This document shows, piece by piece, positions 21,571 through 33,263 of a stretch of 64,000 bases of DNA. The notes beneath the pieces were generated by a model. That model was not told the DNA's origin. It did not search any database and saw only the letters and a list, made by a program, of their open reading frames with translations. Every line of letters begins with the position of its first letter. Position 1 is the first letter of the stretch. Origin of the DNA: Ditylenchus dipsaci (taxonomy: Eukaryota > Nematoda > Chromadorea > Rhabditida > Anguinidae); assembly GCA_004194705.1 (NCBI GenBank), contig SADC01001275.1:1426001-1490000 (forward strand), written 5' to 3'. The translations under genes and the position numbers were made by a program.

Positions 21571-21905
21571 AGGACCATACTTGTTGATGACAATGAGAAT
21601 TTGGCAAATTGAAATGCGCACGGGACACTTTTTTTACTCCGAAAATACTTTTTGAATTATGTAATGTTAGTATATGAAAATAAAAAACTAAAATCTTGTT
21701 AAAAGGGCTAGTTGGCTCAGTGGTTTAGTAGCGTTCTGTGGTCATTGTCGGTATTGGGTTCGATTCCGCTGTCTGCTCCTTTATTTTTGATCATTTATGT
21801 TAGTACACGATAAAAGATTTAAAAAATAATTTCGGAATAAAAAAGTGTCCCGCGCGCATTTGAATTTTCCAAATTCCCATTGTCATCAAAAAGTATGGTG
21901 GTCTA
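21571..21905. repeat. TTAA-type fold-back element carrying a tRNA-like insert
   Basis: The left end TTAA-AGGACCATACTTGTTGATG pairs with CATCAAAAAGTATGGT near 21885-21900. Inner arms carry AAATGCGCACGGGACAC and GTGTCCCGCGCGCATTT. The right boundary is degenerate and abuts the next element. The loop contains a tRNA-like segment. Confidence 0.7.
21705..21780 (+). other. tRNA-like segment (A and B boxes)
   Basis: GGCTCAGTGGTTTAGTAGC resembles the D-arm/A box and GGGTTCGATTCC is a canonical B box, at the spacing of a tRNA gene. The acceptor stem pairs only partly (GGGCTAG with CTGCTCC) and the anticodon arm is poor, so a functional tRNA is unlikely. It could be a tRNA-derived promoter that lets the element be transcribed by RNA polymerase III. 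Confidence 0.45.
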
Positions 21906-22139
21906 GGGGCATGCCCGTGTGTTAAGGCGCGAACCAGCAGTTTTTTTCGAATTTTTTTCGAATCGTCACATTTTTCTGACGTAATGCGTCAAATTTGATA
22001 TAGATGACCTTATACTGCTTTTAAAAACTAGACAGAAAACTTAAAAAATCTAGACGAGAACGAATGTAAAAATTTATCAAGAAAGAAAAGAACTGCTGGT
22101 TCGCGCCTTTTATCCCCATCGGGCACGATCATGCTCCTT
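21906..22139. repeat. diverged GCATGCCCGTGCG element
   Basis: GGGCATGCCCGTGTGTTAAGG on the left pairs imperfectly with CGGGCACGATCATGCTCCTT on the right. It abuts the preceding fold-back element and is related to 12701-12927. Confidence 0.55.
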
Positions 22140-22339
22140 TAAGGGCGCATAGAAACATTAAACAAATTCACGGTATCCTTGTAAAAAAATTGAATTTTTT
22201 GACAAATAAGTCTTTGCCTCACCTAAACGATCAAAAAAGCTGTTAAAATATGATTTACAAGTAAACCGATCCAAGAGATGACGATTCAATTCAAAAGTTC
22301 TGACAATGCCATCTTGTAGAGCACAATCAATTTACTATA

Positions 22340-22849
22340 CAGGGTGCGCCAAAAGTGCTGACACGGACAAAATTCAAGATTTTTATGTCCAAACCTAACA
22401 ATATTAAAAAAACAATTATACCATTCGAAAGCTTAGAAAATTCTGCACAAGATGCATCATTCAGAATTTAAAATACCAACCTTTCGCATTTATGCAGGCA
22501 CGTATTCTTTTACGCCAACTTTCGACCGCCGAGGCGAGCCAATTCACATCAATTTAATTGGTTTGCTGCATCTTGTGTGATGCATAAACTTTGAAGGCAA
22601 ATATATCATATAATATAGCAAACCAATTAAATTGATGTAAATTGGCTCGCCTCGGCGGTCGAAAGTTGGCGTAAAAGAATACGTGCCTGCGTAAATGCGA
22701 AAGGTTGGTATTTTAAATTCTGAATGATGCATCTTGTGCAGAATTTTCTAAGCTTTCGAATGGTATAATTGTTTTTTTTATTTAATATTGTTAGGTTTGG
22801 ACATAAAAATCTTGAATTTTGTCCGTGTCAGGACTTTTGGCGCACCCTG
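22340..22849. repeat. mariner-like short element, 510 bp
   Basis: The ends CAGGGTGCGCCAAAAGTGCT and complement (one mismatch region) are flanked by TA (22338-22339, 22850-22851). Arms of about 220 bp include GGCACGTATTC and GGTTTGCTGCATC regions. No ORF of transposase type. Confidence 0.85.
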
Positions 22850-23433
22850 TATATAATTTTTATATTTTTCGATAACAGGCAAAAAATCGAACCTGGATAC
22901 TCGATGAGCATCGAGCCGCAAACTGCTTGGCCCCCTGTAGATTCTTGAAAATATATTTGTTTATAATCTACCCTTGATAGCATGGCACCCCCAAAAGTTC
23001 GAACCTTAGCAGGGTCCGACATTTTTTTAAACCGATAAAAGGGTATCAAGTTCTGCCTGTAGATGAGTTTCATTTTGGCAGGGCAAGTGGTCTTGGTGAG
23101 TAATAGAGGTTTATGACTTTTTTAGTTAGTCAGGAATTCCTTTAAGAGCTTAATGTATATTCAATGTTGCTTAGTTTTATTTTTATTTCAGCTGACTTAA
23201 ATAAAGGTTGGCATATCACATAAGGTTTCACGGGTAAATACACATAAACAGATTAAGTTTGGCACAAATTAAATTAAGAAATGCGACTCCTGACAAGCAT
23301 TCCCCTGCTAGCAGAGAAATTGTGGCTATAGTACCAACCGAGCCGACAATGCGGCTGTAGAAAGTAGCCTGTAATTAAATCAATTTATTGTATGGATTTA
23401 TTAAAAAATAATATTTATAATCTCTCTTTTTTT

Positions 23434-23611
23434 CGACCATTTTTGAGCATCGGCATGTGCAAAATTTGAATTGGCGCAGACAATTCTCTTTCGTCTCTAG
23501 TCTTTTGTGTCGTTTGAAATAACTTATTAGAGCATAGTGAGCGACTAAAGAGAACTGTCCCCCGCCAATTCAAATATTGCACATCTCGCTGCTCGCAAAA
23601 ACTATGGTCCT
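23434..23611. repeat. TTAA-type AGGACC element
   Basis: The right end ATGGTCCT-TTAA is intact (23612-23615). The left end is diverged (GACCATTTTTGAGC). Arms share GCAAAATTTGAATTGGCG with the element at 10853. Confidence 0.65.
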
Positions 23612-23667
23612 TTAAAGTCAAAGGTTTGAAGCGAAATTCGGCCCTTTGTGACAATGGGGGGGGTCGC

Positions 23668-23875
23668 CTTGGTCCTCCCTGTGGTTTTTTAGGACTTTTT
23701 AGGATTAGGCTTTGGCAAGGATAAGCTAGCGTATGTTTTGACGGGCTCAAATTCATCTTAGACTTATGTTTAAGTCTGTCCGAACAAACGCTGGCCTACT
23801 CCTGCCTAATCCCAAAGCCTAAAAAGTTACGAAAAATGCCAACATGGCGGTCAAGGCAAAAAAAAACCCCACTGT
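23668..23875. repeat. hairpin of the ACCAAGGCA family
   Basis: GCCTTGGTCCTCCCTGTGG, GGATTAGGCTTTGGCAAGG and complements on the right (CCTAATCCCAAAGCC, GGTCAAGGC) make an imperfect palindrome. Confidence 0.5.
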
Positions 23876-24205
23876 CACCTAGGCCCGAAATTCTGGTATT
23901 TGAAAAAGCGTACTGTGCCTATAACCCATAAGTCAATCAATCCAAAACACGTGCTACTACTACCAATAAAAATTTCGAGTACAGTATTGTTTCGCGGGCG
24001 ACAGCACTGTCCTGGACAAAAATACGACCCCCCCCCCCCCCCCAGGCCGCCGGTGGTAGCAATATTGTCACAAAAATTTAAGTAGATGATGATGCTAGAG
24101 CTAAAAATTTTTGGAACATTTTTTTGACATGGAATCGAAATTCCGCTATAAGCAATGAGCTGCTAAGGTTATAACACACCCAGTTTGTTTCAATAGTTAT
24201 TGCTG

Positions 24206-24964
24206 TCAGGAAGAGTAGTCACAAAAAATTACCTGTTCACTTTCTGAACAGTTATTTCGGCACCATTTAGCGAAATGTTCGCAGTTGTTAAAAAACATGC
24301 TGTAGCCTTTTGATCCAACCTAAATTTTTTCAAATGAAATTTTTTTGAACATAAATATTTTAAACCTTGCTCAGAGCTCTTTCTTTAATTTCTTCAGGTG
24401 TGAAAGCTGGGGCTTTTGTGTCAGCTGAGTTGTTAACTCTGCAGAGGCTTTGACCAGCAGTCTCGAAAAAAGGATAAATTCTGACCTGGAATAAATAAAT
24501 TAATATTTTTAATATCTATACCTCGAAAACTGCTTTAAAAAAGCGTACTATAGTAAATTCTGATTCTCCGCAAGCTCCAGCTCCAGTCCCATTGCCGGCC
24601 TTGTTTTCAAAGTCTCTGCCGTCGCCAGGTGAGTAATGCACTACGGATTTGACACCTCCATTGCACAAACCGATGTACACTGCCCAGTGCTATAAATGTG
24701 TATGCCCCTTTAAAAAAAGAAAACCAAATAAAAAAAGTTACTTACAATATATCTTTTATCCTCAATCCTTTGGAACTCAATCAAATCTCCAATCCTCAAG
24801 GTTCTAGCCACCTCTTCTGCCCTCCTCCACTCAAAATCCTTGAAAGGTGGCAAGGGTTCACTCTCTTGTTCTTCACTTAACAATAATAATTCTGCTGGAA
24901 TCTCCTCTCTACACTCTTGCAAATGAGGTAGTTGAATATGCGGAGATTGGAATACTTGTGCCAT
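24206..24964 (-). CDS. LRAT/PLAAT-type (H-rev107-like) protein
   Basis: Four exons join in phase 0 on the minus strand: 24964-24746, 24689-24522, 24485-24366 and 24319-24206, about 207 residues. The start ATG 24964 follows a GTTTAAACAG acceptor, perhaps trans-spliced. After an acidic N-terminal tail come the family signatures in order: [17 protein letters not shown] (first catalytic His), [10 protein letters not shown] (second His), and [13 protein letters not shown] with the nucleophilic Cys of the NCEHF box. LRAT-domain proteins are thiol acyltransferases or phospholipases acting on membrane lipids. The catalytic triad is complete. The usual C-terminal membrane helix is not seen: the reading ends CDYSS at TGA 24206, unless a further exon exists. 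No frameshifts. Introns are short (37-56 nt). No operon partner is evident. Confidence 0.85.
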
Positions 24965-24969
24965 TCTGT

Positions 24970-27960
24970 TTAAACCCAAACAAAGGCTAATGGCAAAAAA
25001 TAAAGTCTGAACTAAGAAAAAAAGCTTTAGTTAAGTATTTTTATCTGCACTCGAAATCATATGATGAGAGAACGCCAATTTCAGCCACCCAACGCCAATT
25101 CTATGTTCTAGTCTAGTGGAAAGTGGGGACACGAGTATTGAGTTTGCTGAGTCACAAGGTTTTTTGTCTGGTCTCTGGTCGGTTAGCAGAAAAGAGAAAG
25201 GAGTAATGGCAAAAAAGACATCAGAGATTGCAGTGCATACCCTTTGATGTGCGATAATTAAAGAAAATATGTTTTTATTTTTTAATATTTTAAAAAGACG
25301 TATCATTTTTAGTTGGTGTGTTTTGATGAGATAACAATGAAAGAGTTACAAAGTTCGATAAAACAATAAAAAATAAAGAATATATATTTTATTGATTGGT
25401 CTGTTGAGTGCAGCAAAACTGGATATTGATAGAATTTGTGGGGTTGTTTAGAAAGTTAGTGTTGTTTTGGAAGTTTTGGTAATCAGCCAAGTTTGCTTAT
25501 TAGTTTAGTCAAAGCAGCTTGATACACAAGAAATGTAAAGCTTGTGCACAAAACTTTTTAATGAACATAAAATTAGCAAAAAAATTACAATGAATTTTTT
25601 GAGCTTTTTATAACTAGGGTGGGCTTTGTTTGGACCAGAACAATTTTAAAAGAAATATTTTTAAACCTGGTTTTTAATAAAACAAGCGGTATGATTACCC
25701 GACTTAAAATTTCGATAAATATAGCTATAGTAGTGCACATAACTTAGAAGCAGATAAAAGGCATATTAAGCTAAAGAAAAGCTTACTAAATCAATTTCGA
25801 TTAGTTTTTGAGTATTCTTATATGTTTTGTTACACAATAAATTAATCGCAAACATTCTACACAATTTTAACAATTAATAGAATTATAACAAAAGGTAAAC
25901 TTTGATTTCGGTCAAAATTTGTTTGTGTCTGAGAAAAGTCAAATGATAACAAAATACTTCCTCCATTGAAAAACACTGTTGTTTACAGCGACTCTTTCTG
26001 ACAGAAATAGATAGGCACACAAGAGTGGTTTATTTGAATCGCATTAATTAAATTATTTAACTACAGGGTGGGCCACATTCGTTAAATCTGTTATTTGTTT
26101 AACTACAAGAATTAACTATGAGACAGCTATCTGTTAAACTACGAGGATTTCCAAAGATGTGTAAAGAGAAAACCAGATTAAATTAAACTCTAACCATACT
26201 AATATTTTTTTAAAACATGTTACAGCCTTTCAGTTCACCCTATAACTTTTTTTCACAAAGCTTTTTTTACCAAATGACAAAAAATCCATAACAATATGAC
26301 AACAAAATTACAAAATTAACAGCAAATGCTGCAGTCAGCGTTTAAAAATATTTATTGTAGTTTTTTAAGGGAAAAATAACAGCCGCTGTGCAAACCTTTG
26401 ATCGATTGAGTGCAAAAGACACTTTGCACATGAAGTTGTCGTGAAACACTTTGCAAAGATAAGGCTGAAGAAAGAAGGAATAAAAGACAGACAAAAACTT
26501 TAAAACTATTGATCATCTCTACCCATGAATTGCTTATGACTTTTATCTGTGAATGAAGAAAAAATTCTCATTTTTAAGTCTTTCAAAAAATTAGAAATTT
26601 TTCTTCGAAATTTAAATTTTAAATTTGGTGAATTTTTGTTTAGATTTTTTAAGATTTTTTCTCCACGTGTTTAGTAACTTTCTAGAATAACAATTTCATG
26701 AGGAATCAGCTAAAAATATTTTCACACCAAAATCTCTGAAGAAAATAAGGTGGCTAGAGAAGGTTAGACCAGGTAAGAAATGAGTATTTTTGAGTGGTAG
26801 GATTTCGGTATTATTTCGGAAGTTACATCTTTTGCAACTTTCTATTGCATAATTATTTAGAGCCATATACTGAAAATGACGCCAGGAAGCAGACTACTTT
26901 TAAGTATAATGTTGTAAATGATCATGTAAATTAAAATTTCAAAAAACGGCACATCCAAAATACTACCAAAAAGTTTTGGGATAGTCCAAGGTGGGATGGC
27001 ATGGAAGTGGACATGGTTAAATGCTTTTTGAGTCATAGTTTTTATTTTATATTATTTTTTTCTGTTTGATAGCTCAAAAGAAAGCCTAGAATCTTGACTA
27101 CATTTATGTATATTAAACGCGTGACTTGTAGAAAAAGTCAGAAACTATCAATCAAACCAGTCAAAGAAACCCTCACCCCACCAAACGAGCGATTTTCGTA
27201 AAATTAGCAGGTCTTAGCCTGTAAATCAGCTCCAGGAATTTTGAGATCATGGTCTCATGGTTTTTTTGGCAAGCCAAGAGTGTTAGGATCATTTTGATTA
27301 CAAACTTGTAAATTAAAGAAGATAACAAAGGGTAAGCACCCGTGGGAATCTGAACCTGAGAGTTCAAAATATTCGCATTATGATTTGCACACCCCCCCCC
27401 TTTAATCTAAGTGATTTTTTTTGCAGAATGTAGAGATAAAATTTCACCTTCTTTCTAACCTCTGAATTTTAATATCGTTGAGATGTTATCAAAGGTTGAT
27501 ATGTATTTGGAAAGCGGAGATGCTTGGATACATACCGGTGTAAAAATATAAATAATTTATGTTAGAAAAGAAATTATAAGCTTTAATATCATAAAAAAAT
27601 ATCATAAATAAACTCTTACCATGATACAGTGTAACTTATAAAAACTGGATGACTGTCAACAATATAGAAACTAAATCCTTAGAGAGCTAGACAACCTTAC
27701 ACGATAGTAAGAAAGCCACAGATGACAATAGTACTAAAACAACTGTTCAAAAGTAGAGATAAAATTGATTTAGCATTGGTCTGACAAAAAGTGTCCTAAT
27801 TAATCAAGTTTGCGCTAGAAATAAATTAAAACAAGTCTAGCTTACACTCAAAGACCAGTGCTAAATCGAAAAAGCCTACTAAATGACGTGGCAGTTGGAC
27901 TGAAAAATCAGATATTTTTTAAAATGTCTGCTACTTATTAGAAAAATTAGAGTAAAATAG
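24970..27960. other. long gene-poor stretch
   Basis: AT-rich, with few recognisable repeats. One unpaired mariner-like end (CAGGGTGGGCCACATTCG) lies at about 26066, and a run of nine C at about 27390. I see no exon with supporting homology on either strand. Confidence 0.45.
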
Positions 27961-27973
27961 ATTTACCAAACAT

Positions 27974-28500
27974 ACAGTCGACGCTCGTAATAACGAGCCC
28001 TCGATATAAAGAAGTTATTTTTTGTTTTGTTGGATTTGTTTTAAATATAGGCAAAGGCTGTAAGTACTTTCACCCGCCAAATTATTCTTTTACCCCGCCA
28101 AATTATTCATTTATCCCCCAAATCGTAAAAATGAGTATTTCTCGGTGTTTTTATGTCGTAATTTTTTTTTCTTTTGATCATCATGTATCCCTGAATCTCT
28201 AGTTTCTGATAAGCCATCAACTCCTTGTTGTTGAGAAAAGTTTGAGAAATACCCATTTTTTCGAAAGAGGAGTTGTTTCATAAAAACGGGTATTTCTCAA
28301 ACTTTTCTCAACAACAAGGAGTTGATGGCTTATCAGAAACTAGAGATTCAGGGCTACATGATGATTAAAAGAAAAAATTTTACGACATAAAAACACCGAG
28401 AAATACTCATTTTTACAATTTGGGGGATAAAAGAATAATTTGGCGGCGTAAAACAATTTTAGCCTACATGGCAAGCTGATGCTCTATTTAAGGAACGCTA
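27974..28500. repeat. fold-back inside a diverged pogo-like element
   Basis: The outer left end reads TA-CAGTCGACGCTCGTAATAAC. A diverged counterpart (GATGCTCTATTTAAGGAACG) lies near 28475. Inside, 28070-28448 is a strong palindrome: CCGCCAAATTATTCTTTTA and CAACTCCTTGTTGTTGAGAA pair with their complements, arms about 170 bp. Confidence 0.7.
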
Positions 28501-28704
28501 GATATAACGAACACTTGGAGCGGTCCCGATTCATGAAAAGACGCTTGATACAACGAATTTTCACAAATTTCGATGTAAAATGGAGTTTTGCTTTCGAATT
28601 GTCGCCCAGATTTTTACAGATTTCGTTATTTAGTTATTTTTATTCTAGGTTTTGGGTGGTGGTCTTCGTCTTTTCATGTTTGCTTATCTATTATGAGCGC
28701 TTAA

Positions 28705-28925
28705 AGGACCATGCTTACGCGTTCTAAATGGTCCCCCGCCTATTCAAATTTTTGTCTAATCGTTGAACTTCTATGGATTTTTCAACTTGGTTTCTAACAA
28801 AACTTTGCATATAGTTAAATTCTAGGCCTTCTTTTGTTAAAAACTAAGTTTAAAAATCAGTTCAGTGGTTAGGAACAATTTTTCGAAATTAGTGGCGGAC
28901 AATTTAGAACTCGTGACAATGGTCC
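28705..28925. repeat. TTAA-flanked AGGACC element
   Basis: AGGACCATGCTTACGCGTTC on the left and GAACTCGTGACAATGGTCC on the right are inverted and flanked by TTAA (28701-28704, 28926-28929). Arms share TTTCTAACAAAAC and the complement. Confidence 0.8.
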
Positions 28926-29198
28926 TTAAAAAAGAAGCTCCGCGTCATTTTTCTAGAAAACATAGGGGGGGGGGGCTCGCTGTACTATATTCATTCGACA
29001 TGATTGATATAAATTAATTGGCTGTGATGTAGGTGGGCCAGACTCCGCACTGTGATGGAGGTGGGCCAGATTTAATTACCTTAAACAAGTGAAAGGCAAA
29101 ATTAAAGAGTTTTTTTAAGCATTTTTGAATTGAAAATATTGCTATACTAGTAGTATATAAGGGGGATTTGGGTCACTCATTCACGAAATTTTTTGGTT

Positions 29199-29583
29199 GC
29201 CAGCGTTTTCATCACTTTAACTGGTCAAATGTTTTATTAAATTTCAAGCTTCACGGAAAAATTTTAGCCATGTTGTAGCGCAGCTCAAGAGCTACAAAAC
29301 ACATATTACAGAATGATTTTTGAAAATTTGAGTGTTGGGATATGGCCTTTTGAAAAAAACCAATTCCTTGAAAAATAACCAATTTTTCGAATTTTGGTCA
29401 TTTTTCAAGGAATTGGTTTTTTTCAAAAGGCCATATCTCAACACTCAAATTTTCGAAAATCATTCTGAAACATGGGTTTTGTAGCTCTTGAGCTGCGCTA
29501 CAACATGGTGATGAAATTTTGTCTTGATGCTCAAAATTCAATAAAAAAATTAACCAGTTAAAGTGATGAAAACGCTGGTAACC
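29199..29583. repeat. fold-back family D element
   Basis: GCCAGCGTTTTCATCACTTT and complement bound arms of about 180 bp that also share GTAGCGCAGCTCAAGAGCTA and GGCCTTTTGAAAAAAACC. Near-palindromic centre at about 29390. Confidence 0.8.
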
Positions 29584-29589
29584 TTCTTA

Positions 29590-30644
29590 AAATGACCAGA
29601 CAAGTGTTTGGACCCAAATGGTGACTTATCTAAAATGATCAAGCTAAGTTTAATGTGCCATTTGAAAAAGGAGTGACAGGGCTCGAAAATGATACTAGAA
29701 GAAAAAAGATATGATTACAACATTAGTGAAAGATAAGACTTTGAAAATCCCCAAGGACTTTTGGTACACCCGTTATGAAATGACCGTAATAACTGGATGG
29801 TGATTTGTTTATAATAACAATCAACTACAACCCCAGTGTAAGGTAAAAATACGAATAAGAACAGTCCATATTAACAGTGCAATAGCAGTCTATAACTTTT
29901 TAAAACCATTCGTATACTCGTTAACAAATTTCAAGTTAGTTGTAGCACATTGCCAAACCAGAAAATATTTTCTGTTTTCAATAAAAAAATCAGACTAAAA
30001 ATTGATCTTTTATCTGTGCCCGACTAAAGGAACCACAATTTTTTAAAAGGCTATTTTACCACGTTTCGGTCACTGGAGCGGGACAGAAATACGAAGAAAG
30101 TAATTTCCGAATAGAAAATGATTTTCTTTTTTTAGCTTGTAAGATTAGCTACAAGGGTCAAAGTAAATTTATGTTGTGACCACGTCGGTATCAAAAACTA
30201 ACAAAAACACAATTTTTCAAGATTTCACTCATTTAGATTTTTTCAATAATATAGGCCTAAAACTTTTATCATCATTTTATTATCGATTTTTTAGGTAAGT
30301 AACTAGTATACAGCCAAGTCCTGGTTTAGTTTATGTGATTTTTTGTCTAAAATTCACATTTTGACCTTTTCTGTAAACCATTGTAAAGTATTAAATAAAA
30401 AATATTTATTTGTTAATTAAAGTCGCAAAGACATATAACGAATTTACATTTAAAAAAGAAGACATGGTTACCAAAATATATTTGTCATTTGCAATAAGGA
30501 ATACAATTTGTTTAGTACATGCAAGCACATATATACAAAATTACAGACAAGAAAGTTGGTTAAGTTGCACAATAAAGCTCCAAATGACTTAAATGAATGG
30601 AAGGAAGGAAGGGAAAGAATGCCTTAACTAGTCTACAAGTAAGT
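29590..30644. other. gene-poor stretch 3' of the coiled-coil gene
   Basis: AT-rich with no supported exon or element. The first few hundred bases after 30645 on the minus strand would hold the 3' UTR of the coiled-coil gene. Confidence 0.45.
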
Positions 30645-32623
30645 TTAGAACAAAGACTTGATTTTGTCAACCAGACCGCCTTTGGATTGCTCCTCGGTCA
30701 CTTCAGTCTTGACCACAGGCTCAGTGGTTTCATATCTGGTGTGCTGGAAAACATCCACCGTGGCTGGGCGCTCCTCAACAGTCACGTTGGTGTTCTGGTT
30801 GAGCTCGTACAACTTGTTTCTGGCCTCAGCCTCCTTCTCCACCAGGGCCTGGACCTGCTTCTGGGCAATTTGGCGCTCGGCCTCTTGGTTCTTGGCAAGC
30901 TGTTCTGCCTTTTTCTTGGCTTCTTCTTCGTTCTGGATGTTTTCTTTGGAGGTGATCTGGATGGCTGAAATGAAAATTGTTAAAATTTGGGATTTTAAAC
31001 TAATAATGTTGCTTAAGGTTCAGCCAGAAGTTCTCATTTAAACTATTTGAAGTTCTAAAACCTACTTTTCTTTTCCTCACTCTGCTTCTTAGCCAAATAC
31101 TCAGCATTCTTCAAGTCCTGGGCATTTTGAGCAATACTCTGGGACTTCTGCTGGATCTGGCTGGCAGCATGGGCTTGCTGGTTTCTTAGCTCAGCAGCCC
31201 TGTTGTTGGCCTCAACTTCAGCCTTGGCAAGTTCCTGGATTCGGCGTTCAAGCTCCAACCTTTCTTGAGCATGTTTTTTGCCTAGGTCATTGGCCATCTT
31301 AGCCTCAGCCCGGGTTCGCTCCAGCTCTTTTTGGGCACGCTCTAAGGCCTCAGTCTCTTGAGTATGCTTTTTGCGCAGCTCCTCAGCATTCTTCTTGGCA
31401 ACTTCCTCACTGATGTTGAGCTCCTTGATCTTAATCTCCATCTGGTGGACCTCTTGAGCTTGGTGAGCAGCAAGTTCAGCAAACTTGCGCTTGGCCTCAG
31501 CCTCACTTTCGGCAAGTTCTCGGGCACGCATTTCAGCATCTGGAAAAATTTCTTATTGAAGGTTTGATTCAAAATCTTTATTACAGTTTTTAGAGCGAAA
31601 TTTGTTAAGATTTGCTAAGATGATTCAAAAAATTAAGTCAATTTCTAAAAAATTTCCGCTTGAACCTATAGTTTTGTACAATTTTTTAAATTTTTGTCTT
31701 CTAAGTATATCAAAACCTACATTCTCGCTCTTCAGCACGTTTTCTGGCCAACTCTTCAGCAAGTCTCTTGGCTTCAGCCTCTCGTTGAGCAGTTCCATAG
31801 CATGTTCTTGCTCAGCCTCTCGAGATTTAGCCTGCTTTTCAGCCAGTTGGGAGGCAATCTTCATGGTCTTCTCCTCCTGCTTCATCAGGGCCTCTCGATC
31901 TTTCTGCTCTGCCTTGATGTCTTTGGCCTGTTGCTTTTCCAGGGCAGCGGCTGCTTTTCTGGCCTCAGCCTCCACTTTGTCTAAGGCATCTGCTTTGTTC
32001 TCGGCAGCTGGAATTATAAAATTTGAAATAAAAAATAAAGAAAATAAATTAATGACTGACCTTTGTGTTCGTGAGAAAGGTTTTTGTTGTATTGCTCAGT
32101 TTGGCGTTTGGCCTCTGCACTGACCTGGTCCAACCGTCTGGCCTCCTCGGTGTACTCCTGAGGCTGGGAAGACACTGGAATGTTGGTCTCTCCTGAATTT
32201 TCAAAGTTAATCTATGCTTGTTTGCTAGAAAATTTTGCCAAAAACTCACTAATTTCCATGTGCTTCTCGGTGGTCTGTTTCACATTGTCTAAAAAGTTAT
32301 TGATTTAGATTAATTAGAAATCATAATGACTGCTTTAAAACATTTTTCGGCTTCTAGCCAATTTTTGACATAAAATTTTTAAAAACTAAAAATCTCACTC
32401 GAACCCTTGCAGGATCGTTGATTTTGGGATTGGGAGTTGTAGCCATGAACTTGGTCTTAAAAATACAAAAAATATATAAATATTTTCTGCTATCTAATAC
32501 CAAACTAATAGAGAAATCGAAAATAGGACCACTTCACAAAACAACAAAGTTTACAAAGATACTAAATAAACATCTAGTTAAGGCATGAAAAAACTTACGG
32601 GTGTTTCGTTGGAAATCAGTCAT
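30645..32623 (-). CDS. long coiled-coil protein, probably abundant
   Basis: Seven exons on the minus strand: 32623-32599, 32455-32399, 32288-32250, 32192-32061, 32007-31721, 31539-31066 and 30964-30645. Every junction is phase 1, giving about 444 residues if one base is restored near 31790. The start MTDFQRNT is followed by a Gln/Asn-rich head, TEKHMEIRETNIP, then about 330 residues of Ala/Glu/Lys/Gln heptads (EYTEEARRLDQVSAEAKRQ, KKNAEELRKKHTQE). The tail is YETTEPVVKTEV then GLVDKIKSLF. There is no signal peptide, membrane segment or cysteine-rich domain. Codons are GC-rich (CTG, GCC, AAG) in AT-rich surroundings and a TATA box lies just upstream, so high expression is likely. The composition recalls stress-related helical proteins and filament-type coiled coils, but I recognise no family. 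In exon 5 the heptads change frame by one base (MELLN then REAEAKRLAEEL). Confidence 0.75.
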
Positions 32624-32716
32624 GATTAGGTAGTTTTTAGGAAAGTTTTAGCTTGAATTGGTAATAGTAGTAAAATTTTCAGTTGAAAACGAGTTGTTTG
32701 AATGACCAAACAGGGG

Positions 32717-32726
32717 GCTTATATAG
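32717..32726 (-). promoter_or_regulatory. TATA box of the coiled-coil gene
   Basis: CCTATATAAG on the minus strand lies about 95 nt upstream of the ATG at 32623, within a G/C-rich patch that stands out from the AT-rich surroundings. Confidence 0.6.
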
Positions 32727-32729
32727 GCT

Positions 32730-33260
32730 GAGTAGGGGGGCGGGGATGCCCCTTCTAGCTGGAAAAGAGGCCAGCTGTAAACAACAAACAATTTTAAGGC
32801 ACCAGAGTTCAGTGGAAAAGGAACAGAAGAGGCCTTTTAGTGCATCAAACACCAGTTTTTAGCGAGAGAAGTACAGAAAGAGGAAAACAGAATGAGAAAG
32901 CAGTGAAAAACAACAAGCAACAACAATCTTTGGAATATGAAATGAGGAATTGTTGTGTGTTTACTTAGCTTTTTTAGGGCTTTGATGCACTGTTTTTAGC
33001 GAGTGATTGGTCTTGTTTGTGAGGTATTGGGGGAAGTACAAAGAGCGAAAATGATATTTTTGAGAAGTGCGTGAAGAAATGTGAACAAGTTGACGCATCC
33101 AAGCGGTTAAAAATGATAATTGCACTAGTATTGATACAGGAAATAAATAATTGTTGAGCAAAAGTGAATCAAAAACGATAAAGTAATTTTAATTGACAGA
33201 TTAAGTAAAGATAAAGCTATTAACCATACGAAATTTGTTTCAAAAACTTGAATTATAGCC
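32730..33260. other. upstream region of the coiled-coil gene
   Basis: No exon or element is supported. It presumably holds distal promoter sequence for the minus-strand gene. Confidence 0.4.
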
Positions 33261-33263
33261 TTT

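Noticed and set aside
27340..27365. tRNA-like motif GGGAATCTGAACC
   Set aside because: The B box is imperfect and no A box lies at the right distance.
30597..31041. Long plus-strand ORFs opposite the coiled-coil gene
   Set aside because: They are shadows of the minus-strand exons, produced by the biased codon usage of that gene.
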